Shown here: positions 1 through 9,223 of the stretch, in pieces | How positions within the stretch are numbered: position 1 is the stretch's first letter | Layout of the letters: every line of letters starts with the position of its first letter | Assembly (NCBI GenBank): GCA_963575745.1 | Contig: CAUYUJ010000170.1 | Location: 291,875-316,874, forward strand | Source of the DNA: Prorocentrum cordatum | Lineage: Eukaryota > Sar > Dinophyceae > Prorocentrales > Prorocentraceae | DNA length: 25,000 nt | Reading direction: 5' to 3' | Program-made: the position numbers and the translations under genes | Notes under the pieces: model-generated | Database searches by the model: none | Told to the model about the DNA's origin: nothing | The model's input: the letters and a program-made list of their open reading frames with translations, nothing else

Positions 1-640
1 TGCACGCAGAGGCTGCCTAGGCGCTCCCTGCTGGCGAGAACCGGGTAGTGGCGGGTGCCTTGGCTGAGAGGCTGATTAGATCACAGCTTCTAACTAAAAG
101 TTTCCCTGCCACCAGCGCGGAGCAGGCCTAGCTGCTGCGGCCCCGCTGAGGTGCATCGAGCAGAAACGAGCGGGGCAGGCGAAGGAGCGCCAGACCATCG
201 TCACATCCAACCATCACATCACCTCCCCCTGCCGCACCTCTACGGCAGGCTCGCGTCGCAACGACACCGGCGTCAGTTTCTGACACCGCGTAGACCGTTC
301 AACCTCGAACGCCCGGCGGCTCTTCGATTGCCAGATCGTTCCATGCTGGCCGAATCTAGGCCACTGGCGGCGTCCTACCTTGAACACCCGCGGCGGGAAT
401 GCTGTGGCGCAGGCACAACACGACACGAATGCACCATACACTGGACCCTATCTCACCGCAGGGCCGTCCACCCCTGTCTTTGGCGCCGATGGCTCAGCTG
501 GCCCCCGAGGGGAAGCCCTCTGAGGAGGAACATCAGGAGCGGAACGGCTCAGGGGTGGGAACATCGAGCTGTGAGCGGCGATGCATCGCCGACAGATCGG
601 CTACGGGCCTCCGACGGTAGATCCGCACATCGGCGATGAA
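1..640. other. Unique sequence with no recognised gene
   Basis: This stretch is non-repetitive and I recognise no gene in it. A plus-strand frame from 399 to 620 begins with ATG and ends in a hydrophilic Glu/Ser/Arg-rich segment, but it has no recognisable domain and could be chance. A perfect 14 bp palindrome, GGCGATGCATCGCC, lies at 577-590. A related ATCGATGCAT motif follows near 647-656. A minus-strand frame crossing the region is open mainly because it continues into poly-Arg microsatellite translation. Confidence 0.5.
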
Positions 641-660
641 TGGGCGATCGATGCATCTGC

Positions 661-690
661 TTCTGGGCGGAGGCGGCGGCGGCGGCGACA

Positions 691-777
<87 letters not shown>

Positions 778-833
778 ACGGCGGCGGTGACGGCGGCGGC
801 AGCCGAGGCCGACGGCGGCGGCGGCGGCGACAG
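661..833. repeat. GGC/GAC trinucleotide microsatellite
   Basis: A GGC-rich run passes into about twenty GAC units (roughly 687-745), then alternating GGC and GAC blocks to about 830. All frames read as homopolymers (Asp, Gly, Arg, Ala or Thr), which explains several long apparent reading frames here. There is no sign of real coding around it. Confidence 0.95.
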
Positions 834-930
834 CAGACCTTCTCGGCATGATAACGGTCAGCCTCTCTGGGGGCTCTCACAAAACCCCTGGCCCCTGTGA
901 GCTTGTCCGACCAGAACGCGGGCAATACTT

Positions 931-1100
931 CTGTCCATATCCACTGCAGTATGGAGTTTCGGGCTCCCTTCCCAAGAAACCCGAGGCGCACTGGATATGG
1001 ATAAATTTGCCCCCTAGAGGCTTGATTTTTATCCATATCCAGTGCGCCTCGGCCTTGTGGCGCCGCTTCCAAAAAAGTCCAAGAGGCACTGGATCTGGGC
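931..1100. repeat. Two tandem palindromic repeat units
   Basis: Two direct units of about 68 bp start near 932 and 1032. Each opens with TCCATATCCA(C/G)TGC and closes with a GGC(GC)ACTGGATATGG-like sequence. The end of unit 1 (981-1005) and the start of unit 2 (1028-1052) are perfect 25 bp inverted complements around a 22 base spacer. The sequence could extrude a hairpin. It may be part of a small fold-back or MITE-like element, but no target duplication was identified. Confidence 0.8.
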
Positions 1101-1264
1101 ATGAATCTTGCCCGCACAGAAATGTTGTCCCCTGGCCTGGCGCGCCGACGCCGCTGGCTCAGCCGGCTCGCCGAAGAGGGGCCGCCGCCGGTGGCCCCCC
1201 AGGGCCCCCGAGGGGAGGCCATCGGTGGCATGTGTGGGGGTCCGCCCTCGAGAGCCACCTGCCC

Positions 1265-1332
1265 CCTCCTCCTCCTCCTCCTCCTCCTCCTCCTCCTCCT
1301 CCTCCTCCTCCTCCTCCTCCTCCTCCTCCTCC
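1265..1332. repeat. (CCT)n microsatellite
   Basis: An essentially pure CCT/TCC run with polypyrimidine on the plus strand. It lies about 40 bp before the head of the first family A copy. Such mirror-symmetric polypyrimidine DNA is known to be able to form triplex structures. Confidence 0.95.
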
Positions 1333-1359
1333 CCTGCCCCCTCCCCGTCCTCCCGTAGG

Positions 1360-2213
1360 TGGACAGATTAGCCTCGCGGAAGACCCAACCATATGCAGCT
1401 GTGTGCACCGCCATTGTTAGTATCGTCTTCGGTGAAGCTCCTCATAGGGCCACGAAACGTGTGAGGGGTGTGCCGACATGAGTGTGGCGCACGCATGTGG
1501 ACGGTGCCACTAGGGCGTTGGGTGGAGCTCCCTACGGGGCCACGAAACATGCGAGGCGTGTGCCGACATGAGTGTGGCGCACGCATGTGGACGGTGCCTC
1601 TTGGGCCTTCGGTGGAGCTCCCTATAGGGCCACGCAACGTGTGAGAGGTGTACCCACATGGGTGTGGCGGACGCATGTGGGCGGTGCCACTGGGGCTTTG
1701 GGTGGAGCTCCCTATGGGGCCACGCAACGTGTGAGAGGTGTACCCACATGGGTGTGGCGGACGCATGTGGGCGGTCCCACTGGGGCCTTGGGTGGAGCTC
1801 CCTATGGGGCCACGAAACGTGTGAGGGGTGTGCCGAAATGGGTGTGGCGGACGCATGAGGACGGTGCCTCTGGGGCCCTGGGTGGAGCTCACTATGGGGC
1901 CACGAAACGAGTGAGGGGTGTGCCGAAATGGGTGTGATGTGAACGGTGCCACTGGGGCCTTGGGTGGAGCTCCCTACGAGGCCACGACACGAGTGAGGGG
2001 TGTGCCGACATGGGTGTGGCGGACGCATATGGACGGTGCCACTGGGGCCTTCGGTGGAGCTCCCTATGGGGCCACGAAGGGTGAGATGGGTGTGCCGTAG
2101 TGAGGGGGGTGACGGACTGAGGGAAAAGCAGGAGGAGGAGGAGGAGGAGGAGAAGGAACGCGGGGCGCTGCCTCTTCAAACCGAGGACCCAACACCACAG
2201 GATGGTTGGGAAA
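1360..2213. repeat. Composite repeat family A, copy 1 (90 bp units)
   Basis: A head of about 75 bp contains GAAGACCCAACC and a segment resembling those at 3751 and 5021. It is followed by tandem units of exactly 90 bp: the motif GGCCACGAAA recurs at 1448, 1538, 1628, 1718, 1808 and 1898, then near 1980 and 2070 after a small deletion. A short GGA run (2130-2151) follows. The tail at 2157-2212 contains TCTTCAA and GAGGACCCAACACCACAGG, matching the tails at 4920 and 5934. Similar short GACCCAAC words occur in direct orientation in head and tail. The 90 bp unit lacks stops in several frames, so the apparent proteins are repeat translations. Confidence 0.9.
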
Positions 2214-2215
2214 AA

Positions 2216-2266
2216 CTTCTCAGAAGGCGCGAGGGCTTCTGAGAAGTCCCGCCGCCTTCTGAGAAG
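2216..2266. repeat. Three phased CTTCTGAGAAG palindromes
   Basis: Near-identical 11 bp dyads (CTTCTCAGAAG, CTTCTGAGAAG, CTTCTGAGAAG) begin at 2216, 2236 and 2256, exactly 20 bp apart. They lie immediately after the family A tail. The spacing and symmetry could suit a dimeric DNA-binding protein, but a short tandem repeat is equally possible. Confidence 0.7.
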
Positions 2267-2351
2267 GCCTTCCCTTTCTCAGTTCCCTTCCTCGCTCGCC
2301 GCCGAACAATGGGGTTTTCGATTTAGACCTCTTCGACGCCCATGACCCTAA

Positions 2352-3369
2352 GTGAAGCCATGCGCAGGAGTTGCACAGGCTGGGGCTGTCATTGCTTCAA
2401 GGCGTGATCTCGCTGGACACCTCCTTGAATTGTATGATAATGCGCTGGCGCGTTCCTCATTACTCGCTGAAAGGACACAAGACAGTTCCTTTCTTCTCGC
2501 AGCGGCGTTCTCGGGTCCTCCTCCCCCTCCTTCTGCAGCCCCTCCTCTTACAACCCACCCACCCCGCGAGGATGGGGGGGGGGACGGCAATGAGGAGGAG
2601 CGGACGCCAAGGAGGAGGATGGGGACGGCAAGGAGGAGGATGGGATGGCGAGGAGGAGGAGGTGGAGGAGGAGGCGGAGGAGGAGGAGGAGGAGGAGGAG
2701 GAGGGAGGGATGCGGAGTAGCAGAGGTGGGGGGTCGCGATCGGCCCCCAGCGGACGGTCGTTGGGCGGACCCCTGGGGAAGGCACCGCGCTCCGAGGGAG
2801 CGGGCCTGCAAGACTCGGCAGCGGGGGAGATCACGGGGGCGCGGCCCCACCTCCTCCTCCTCCTCCTCCTCCTCCTCCTCCTCTCCTCCTCCTCCCTCCT
2901 CCTCCTTCCTCCTCCTCCTCCTCCTCCTCCTCCTCCTCCTCCTCCTCCTCCTCCTCCTCCTCCTCCACACCCGACGATGCATGGCCTCTTCAGCGCGCAG
3001 CAGGGGAAAGGGCGGCACCACCACCACCACCACCACCACCACCAGCGCGAGGCGCCAGGGAGGTCCCTCCTGGAGGGGGAGGAGGAGGAGGAGGAGGAGG
3101 AGGAGGAGGAGGAGGAGGAGGAGGATGAGGAGGAGGAGGGGAGGGGAGGAGGAGGAGGAGGGGGAGGGAGGGGGGAGGAGGAAGAGGAGGAGGAGGAGAA
3201 GGAGGAGGAAGAGACATCCCCTGCCCCCCAGGTCGGGGAGGCCTCGTGGACGCCCTCGCTGGAGGTGACCCCCCCCTGGTGGGGGTGGGTTGTCTCCTCT
3301 CCCTTCTCCAACGAGGAGGTCCCGACCCCTTCATCAGGGGACACGTCTTCGTCCTGGACCCGTGTTTGA
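2352..3369 (+). CDS. Hypothetical low-complexity reading frame(s), doubtful
   Basis: Two plus-strand frames start in unique sequence at 2352 and 2371. The 2352 frame has an ordinary-looking first 55 residues (Leu/Ala-rich, helix-like), then a Pro/Gly tail ending near 2720. The 2371 frame runs 332 residues without a stop to 3369, but most of it is poly-Glu, poly-Leu/Ser/Pro and a run of nine His encoded by GGA, CCT and CAC microsatellites. Its last 45 residues are unique and Trp/Ser/Pro-rich. No domain is recognised. Either could be an exon of an unknown gene or a chance opening kept free of stops by the repeats. Confidence 0.15.
2641..3212. repeat. Opposed GGA, CCT, CAC and GGA microsatellites
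   Basis: GGA-rich sequence (2641-2705) is followed by unique sequence. A CCT run (about 2850-2965), a CAC run (3017-3044) and a long GGA run with minor interruptions (about 3070-3212) come next. The CCT and later GGA runs are complementary, so the segment is an inverted repeat with a loop of about 100 bases and could fold back on itself. Confidence 0.9.
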
Positions 3370-3374
3370 TGGTC

Positions 3375-3695
3375 CCAGAGGGCCGATGAAGTCAGACCAA
3401 GGACAGAAGAACACCCTGCGAGAACATGAGACCCTCCGCAGGCCAAAACACACAAAACATCCAAGGTCCCCCCCCCCTGGACGCACAAGAACACCCAACA
3501 GACACGAAGAACACATCAGGGTACCGTCCCCGAACCGACCTCGACCTGATACCTCGGCCTGACTGCACACGCGCCCCAGGGACCGAGATCGAGGCAAAAC
3601 GCCGGGGCGGAAGAGATCACACCGCCGAAGGTCTGGAGGGCGCTGCAGCCAAGAATTGAGCATAGACCGACCGTCCCGGCATTCATATAAGCCTA
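3375..3695. other. Unique sequence with no recognised gene
   Basis: Non-repetitive and moderately GC-rich, containing a poly-C tract near 3470. Both strands have frames of 75-120 codons here, but none shows a recognisable domain or a convincing gene end. A short AT-rich patch (CATTCATATAAG) lies near 3680, just before family A copy 2. It is too weak to call a promoter. Confidence 0.4.
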
Positions 3696-3699
3696 CCAC

Positions 3700-4985
3700 G
3701 ACATGTTCTTAGAACCCAAAGATGTTCGAATAACAAAATTATCTTGGCGAAGGACCCAACCAAATGCAGTTGTGGGTACCGCAATTGTGAATGTCTTCTG
3801 TGGTGAAACTCCCTATGGGGCCACGAAGCGCTGCACTGGGCGGCGGGGGACGCATACGGGCCGTAGCAGTGGGCAACGAAGCGCTGCAATGGGGGGGGGG
3901 GGGGAATGCGACGCATGCGGGCGGTAGCAGTGGGGTCGTCGGTGAAGCTCCATATGGGGCCACGAAACGCTGTACTGGGCTAGTGAAAATGCCAAATTGG
4001 GCATGTGGGACGCATGCGGGCGGTCCCACTGGGGGCTTCGGTGGAGCACCCTGTGGGGCCACGAGACGCTGTACTGGGTACGTGAAATTGCCAGATTCGG
4101 TGTGTGTGGGACGCATGCGGGCGATAGCATTGGGGGCTTCGGTGGAGCTCCCTATGGGGCCACGAGACGCTGTGCTGGGTACGTGAATTTGCCAAATTGG
4201 GTGTGTGGGGCGCATGCGGGCGGTAGCACTGGGGGTTTCGGTGGAGCTCCCAATGGGGCCACGAAACGCCGTACTGGGTGGGTGAAAATGCCACATTGCG
4301 CGTGTGGGACGCACGCGGGCGGTCCCACTGGGGGCTTCGCTGGAGCTCCCTATGGGGCCACGAGACGCTGTACTGGATATGTGAAAATGCCAAATTTGGT
4401 TTTCAGGGCGCATGCGGACGGTAGCACTGGGACCTTCGGTGGAGCTCCATATGGGGCCACGAGACGCTGTACTGTGTGGGGGGGGCGCATGCGGACGGTA
4501 GCACTGGGACGTTTGGTGGGGCTCCATATGGGGCCACGAAAAGCTGTACTGGGTGGGGGACGCATGCGGACGGTAGCACTGGGATCTCCGGTGGGGACCC
4601 CTATGGGGCCACGAGACGCTGTACTGGGTGGGGGGAGGCATGCGGACGGTAGCACTGGGACGTTTGGTGGGGCTCCCTATGGGGCCACGAAACGCTGTGC
4701 TGGGTGGGGGGGGGGGGCGCATGCGGACAGTAGCATTGGGACCTTCGGTGGGGCTCACTATGGGGCCACGAAGCGCTGTACTGGGTGGGGGGGGGCGCAT
4801 GTGGACTATGCCATTGGGGTTTTGGGTGGAGCTCCCTATGAGGCCACGAAACGCTGTACTGCTGGGTGGGGGGACGCATGCGGACGGTATGAGGAGGAGG
4901 GGAGGAGGAGTAGAGGAGGGGAACGCGGGGCAACGTCTTTTCAAAAAGAGGACCCAACACCACAGGATGATTGGGAACAATTGTT
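3700..4985. repeat. Composite repeat family A, copy 2 (99 bp and 76 bp units)
   Basis: The head at about 3735-3830 contains GAAGGACCCAACC. The first units, with GGCCACGA at 3958, 4057, 4158, 4257, 4356 and 4455, are 99-101 bp long because they carry an extra GTGAAAATGCCAAATT-like insert. Later units at 4532, 4607, 4683, 4764 and 4842 are 75-81 bp and lack it. A short GGA-rich stretch (4890-4920) and the conserved tail (4920-4985) follow. The array therefore mixes two unit subtypes in blocks, as expected from local amplification. A minus-strand frame of 432 codons spans the whole copy, but other frames are also open. Confidence 0.9.
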
Positions 4986-4989
4986 CTAA

Positions 4990-5995
4990 AACCAAAGCCC
5001 GATGTGTTAATATTATCCTGACCAAGGGCCCAGTCATATGCAGGTGTGAGTACCGCGTTGTGGATGCCGCTGTCGGTGGAACTCCCTATGGGGCCACAAA
5101 AACGTGAGGAACGTGCCGTAATGGGTAGGGGAGACGCATGCGGGCGGTGCCAGTGGGGCCTTCGGTGGGGCTCCCTATGGACCACGAAACGCTGTAATGG
5201 GTGTGGCGGGCGCATGCGGGCGGTGCCCCTCGCTGGAGTTTCTGATGAGGCCACGGAACGCTGTAGTGGTTGGGGGAGACGCATGCGGGCGGTGCCACTG
5301 GGGTCTTTCTGTGGAGCTCCCTACGGGGCCACGAAACGCTGTATTGGGTGGTGGCCGACGCATGCGGGCGGTGTCAGTGGGGGCTTCGGTGGATCCCTAC
5401 GGGGCCACGAAGCGCTGTACTGGAAGGGGGGCGCATGCGGGCGGTGCCACTGGGGCTTTCGGTGGAGCTTCGCATGGGCCCACGATGCGCTGTACTGGGT
5501 GGGGGGTCGCATGCGTGCGGTGCCACTGGGGCTTGGTGGAGCTCCCAATCAATGAGGCAGCGAAATGCTGTACTGGATGATGGTGGACGACGCATGCGTG
5601 GAGCTCCCTACGGGGCCACGAAGCGCTGTACTGGGTGGTGGCTGACGCATGCGGGCGGTGCCACTGGGACCATCGGTGGAGCTCCGTATGGGGCCACGAA
5701 ACGCTGCACTGGGTGGTGGCTGACGCATGCGGGCGGTCCCACTGGGACCTTCGGTAGAATTCACATTGGGACCTTCGGTGATGGGTGTGCCGAAATGGTG
5801 GAAATGCGGAGGGCAGAGGTAAGGGATGGGGGGAGGGGGAGGGAGGAGGAGGAGGAGGAAGAGGAGGAGGAGGAGGAGGAGGAGGAGGACGAGGAGGAGG
5901 AGGAGGAGGAGGAGGGGAAGGGCGAGGAGGAGGAACGCGGTGACCGTCTCTTCAAGATGAGGACCCAACACCACAGGATGGTTGGGAACAAGGCA
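4990..5995. repeat. Composite repeat family A, copy 3
   Basis: The head at about 5000-5090 aligns with the other heads (ATATGCAGGTGTGAGTACCGC), although its first portion is more diverged. About nine units of 75-80 bp follow to about 5790, several disrupted. A GGA run covers 5820-5930, and the tail (5935-5990) carries TCTTCAA and GAGGACCCAACACCACAGG. It directly follows copy 2, so copies 2 and 3 form a head-to-tail pair. Confidence 0.9.
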
Positions 5996-6134
5996 GCCTC
6001 AGCCAGGACACAAAAGGCTCTCAGACCATTCTTTGGTGGGCTTTTAGGCCAGCCAGGACGCCTCGCCACTGCTCGAAAGAAGGGGCCGCGGGCTCCGTCG
6101 CCGCGCGGGGGGAGGTGCCGTCCCCGCTCGCCCC

Positions 6135-6242
6135 CTAAGCCTCGGCGTCGCCCCCGGCGCGCGGGGACTCCTTCAGCGAGGGCATGCGCTCGTGGACCCT
6201 GCTGTCGGACCTCATCCTCGAGACCTGGGCCACGTCCAGGTC
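6135..6242 (-). CDS. Possible terminal coding exon (35 codons), uncertain
   Basis: A minus-strand segment starting after an AG at 6243-6244 reads 35 balanced, charged residues, beginning DLDVAQ and ending GGDAEA before a TAG at 6135-6137. Nearly all third codon positions are G or C. The upstream pyrimidine-rich sequence and AG give a phase-0 acceptor, matching the phase-0 donor of the EF-hand exon at 9665. It could therefore be the last exon of that gene, with a 3.4 kb intron. Against this, the plus strand is also open here with equally GC-rich third positions (frame with SFSEGMRSW), so strand cannot be settled by composition. Confidence 0.25.
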   Translation of the reverse strand, partial: DLDVAQVSRMRSDSRVHERMPSLKESPRAGGDAEA

Positions 6243-6479
6243 CTTCAAGGGGCGACGACATCTACGCACACGCGGCGGATGTCGGAAAAGCCCCGAACCC
6301 AACAACGGTTTCATCTCTTGGGGGCGCATCTTTTACTTTCGCCGCCTTCCGCCGAGCTTCCGCCAGCTTCAGCCGGCGGGGGCGGCCTCGTTTTACTTCC
6401 GCCGACCGCCCTTCCGCCGCCTTCCGCCGGGGAAGAGATGCCAACTCCTTCGCTCCTCGAAGGCAATGCCCTGTTTGGA

Positions 6480-6670
6480 ACGCCCCGCATAGCCCCCCTA
6501 AGAGGCTCCCAAAAAGACCAGCAAAACCTTCAAGAAGGCCCCAAGCGGGGCCCAAGAGAAGCCCAGGACGGGGGAACTCGGAGGAACCTGGGAGCCTTCC
6601 CCTACAAAAAGGCCCCCTAGACCCCCTGCATGCCCCCAAAGAGGCCCCAAACAGGCCACCGCCCCTGGCC
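6480..6670. repeat. Degenerate AGGCCCC short-period repeat
   Basis: Irregular recurrences of AGGCCCC(C)AA and AAGAGGC about every 10-20 bp. The same texture, sometimes in opposite orientation, recurs at 7240-7620, 7800-7990, 8155-8230, 8385-8545, 16540-16740 and 18190-18400. Confidence 0.6.
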
Positions 6671-6673
6671 AGG

Positions 6674-6687
6674 CGACGACGACGAAA

Positions 6688-6727
<40 letters not shown>

Positions 6728-6728
6728 C
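6674..6728. repeat. (ACG)n microsatellite
   Basis: A GAC/ACG run of about 45 bp with one AAAACG interruption, similar to the block at 687-745. Confidence 0.9.
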
Positions 6729-6849
6729 ACCACAGCACCACCCCACACCCACAGGGGGGGGGGCGGGGGCGCGGCACCCTCCTCCAACACGCCACGCCCA
6801 CAGGGCCACGACCACAGAGGGGGTGGGGATCTGGCCAGGGGCGGTGGAT

Positions 6850-6891
6850 TATATACACATATATATATATATATAGGTACATATAGTGTAC

Positions 6892-6923
<32 letters not shown>

Positions 6924-6985
6924 GCACCCGTGCATTCATGCAAACGCGCATACATGCATACATACATACACAAATGCAGACATGA
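6850..6985. repeat. TA-rich and TACA/TGCA microsatellite
   Basis: Alternating ATATAT runs contain short GTACATATAGTGTAC-like palindromes. They pass into CATACATGCATACATA units near 6945-6972. This is a smaller version of the tetranucleotide region at 8970-9640. Confidence 0.9.
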
Positions 6986-7464
6986 GAAGATACGTATTCC
7001 ATGTATTTGGACATACAGATCGAAGATTGCAGTATACTGACGCTTCGCGCCATGCACCTGTGTCCTTGAAGTTTGGCATGCAGGCGGAATGGCAGGAAGG
7101 TCGAACAAACAATTTAGCGATAACTCCTTGTGGCCTTTCCCGGCATCGCCGTCATGATAATGGTATTCGTTATTCTTCCTCCATGCTTCGTTTTCCTCAT
7201 TATCGCCCTACCCTGCGAATTCTTCCTCACCCTCCTGAGCTCTTTTTGCGGAGGCTCCTCCTTGGAGAGCCTCTGGGGGCCTCACGAAAGAGGTTCGAGC
7301 TTTTTAACCTTCTGGAGGCCTCCTGGACGTCTTCAGGGGACCTCTGGGGGCTTCCTCGGGCCGCCCTGCCTCCAACCACGGTCTCCCTGAACGACGGGGT
7401 CACGAATTGGAATGCTTCGGAGGGTGTCTTGGGGCCATCTTGGGCCGTCATGGGGCTTTCTTAG
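6886..7464 (+). CDS. Hypothetical 192-codon frame, doubtful
   Basis: The frame starts inside the TA microsatellite (Tyr/Ile repeats). It then stays open for about 160 codons of mixed, non-repetitive composition, with Arg/His-rich and Leu-rich segments, to a stop at 7462-7464. I recognise no domain. An alternative frame from 7124 encodes a strongly hydrophobic stretch of about 35 residues (7140-7240) that could be a membrane helix. Neither has a clear start context. Either may be a fragment of an exon or noise. Confidence 0.12.
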
Positions 7465-7990
7465 GCCATCTTGGAACTCTGTTGTGCAGTCTTGGAGCTC
7501 TCTTGGACTGCCTGGAAGCCCTGTCGGACGGTTTTGGGGGCGATTTTCGAGCCTCCCAAGCGGTCTCGGACGCCCCGAAGACCGTAGAACAGGGCACTCC
7601 CCAAAGCATGCAAAAACCTTGGAAAATCTAGATTTGTGTCTGCGTCTGGGGAGCCTCTTGGGGGTCTTCTTAGGGTCGATTTCGGGCGTCGGGTGAGGAG
7701 GAGGAGGAGGAGGAGGAGGAGCAGGAGGAGGAGGAGGGGGAGGGGAAGGAGGAGGAGGAGGAGGAGAAGGAGGAGGAGGAGGTGGAAGAGGAGGAGCTGG
7801 GGCCTCTTGGGGCGCTCGGCGGCTCGACCGCCCTCCTGACAGATTTGGGCCCATTGCCTGGGCCCGGCATGGGCTTCCAGGAGCTCTAAAACGCCTGGGG
7901 GGCCTCCCGCAGGGGCGTCCAGGAGGTCCCCCAGGCCACGGATCAAGGGGGTCCAGAGGGTCCTGGGGGCCCGGGATTCGGGGGGTACGA
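7240..7990. repeat. Degenerate GGGGCCTC repeats around a GGA run
   Basis: From 7240 to 7620 the plus strand carries irregular CTTGGGGGCC/TCTTGGAG words, the complement of the AGGCCCC texture seen elsewhere. A GGA microsatellite lies at 7695-7796. More GGGGCCTC-like sequence follows to about 7990. No gene is recognised. Confidence 0.55.
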
Positions 7991-8017
7991 CTTCGGGGGG
8001 GGGTCCCCGGTAATCAA

Positions 8018-8365
8018 TGTGTGTGTGTATATACAAGTGGCACGTGTGTGCCCAGGCTCATACAACAAGCTGAAGGGGCGTTTGAAGCAGGAGTGACATG
8101 CAACAGCGAAGTCGCACTCGAGCGCAAGTGGGGTTGCCACACCTTGCGATGTGTGTACCAGGGCCCCCCAGGAAGCCTCAGGAGGCCCGACTTGGATACC
8201 AGAAGAGGCTCCAGGAGGCCCCAGGATTGTGAGTGTTGTGTGTGTGTGTGTGTGTGTGTGTGATGTGTGCTTTGTGTGGTGCGTGCTTTTTGCGTGTTGT
8301 CGGTGTTGTGTGTGTGTATGTTATGTTTGTCTAGCGTGTGATGTGTTGGGCGTGATTTGTGTCTC
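8018..8365. repeat. GT microsatellites around a short unique segment
   Basis: Short TG runs at 8018-8030 and a longer degenerate GT tract at 8234-8365 bracket unique sequence at 8031-8160. A plus-strand frame across the unique part has several Cys residues but no recognisable domain. Confidence 0.75.
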
Positions 8366-8384
8366 TGTGTGTGCATGTAGTTCT

Positions 8385-8545
8385 GAAGCCCCAGGAGGCC
8401 CCAGGAGGCCCCAGGCGGCCTCAGCAGGCCCAGGAGAACTCCAGGAGGCTCCGAGGCGGGGTCTGGGGTACCAGAAGGTCCAGAAAGCCCCAGGAGGCCC
8501 CAGGAGGTTCCAGGAGGCCCCCAGGAGGCTCCGAGGAGGGGTCTG
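8385..8545. repeat. AGGAGGCCCC tandem minisatellite
   Basis: The clearest instance of the short-period family: AGGAGGCCCC and variants recur roughly every 10 bp, with longer CCAGGAGGCTCCGAGG words duplicated at about 8435 and 8522. Confidence 0.8.
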
Positions 8546-8554
8546 GGGCTCGAT

Positions 8555-8760
8555 TTTGGGAGGATGTCTCAGGCGAAACCGCCATTCTCTGAGAATCGGA
8601 GTCAAAATCATTGAAATTACCATGTGTTTTTGAAGGTTGTATGATAAAATGTTGGAAATCCTATGTGTTTTTGGACCCTGACGTCACGATCTGCGTGAGG
8701 GGTGCCACCGATTTTCAGAATTTCGAGGATGTCCCGAGCGAAACGGCCAGAAAAATCGCG
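8555..8760. repeat. Nested direct duplications
   Basis: GGATGTCTCAGGCGAAACCGCCA (8561-8583) is echoed at about 8728-8750 by a copy with four differences. Between them a motif containing ATGTGTTTTTG occurs twice, aligned at 8611 and 8652, a 41 bp period. The segment is otherwise unique and AT-richer than its neighbours. Confidence 0.6.
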
Positions 8761-8816
8761 AACGACGGACGCATAAATCGCCTCTGAGCTCTACTCCCTC
8801 GGAGAGGTGCGTATGA

Positions 8817-9184
8817 GAATATATATATTCTTAATATATATATAATATATATATATATATGTGTGTGTGTGTTGTATGTCTATATTATATATATGTGTAG
8901 ACAAATGTATTGAAACGAACAAATGTTATACGACTGGGAGAATATAGTTATATATGTATATGTAGAAGGATATGCATACAGGCATACATACATACATACA
9001 TACATGCATGCATGCATACATATATACATACATACATACATACATACATACATACATACATACATACATACACACATACATACGTACGTACGTACATACA
9101 TACATACATACACCCGCATATCTACATACATACGTGCATACATACATACATACATACATGCATACATGCATACATACATGTATG

Positions 9185-9223
<39 letters not shown>

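Noticed and set aside
533-1414. 293-codon minus-strand frame with poly-Arg and poly-Ser
   Set aside because: Most of it translates the CCT and GAC microsatellites, and plus-strand frames over the same bases are equally open.
1448-2080. Regular 90 bp units considered as a CRISPR array
   Set aside because: The units are continuous degenerate tandem repeats without alternating conserved repeats and unique spacers, and the DNA is eukaryotic in character.
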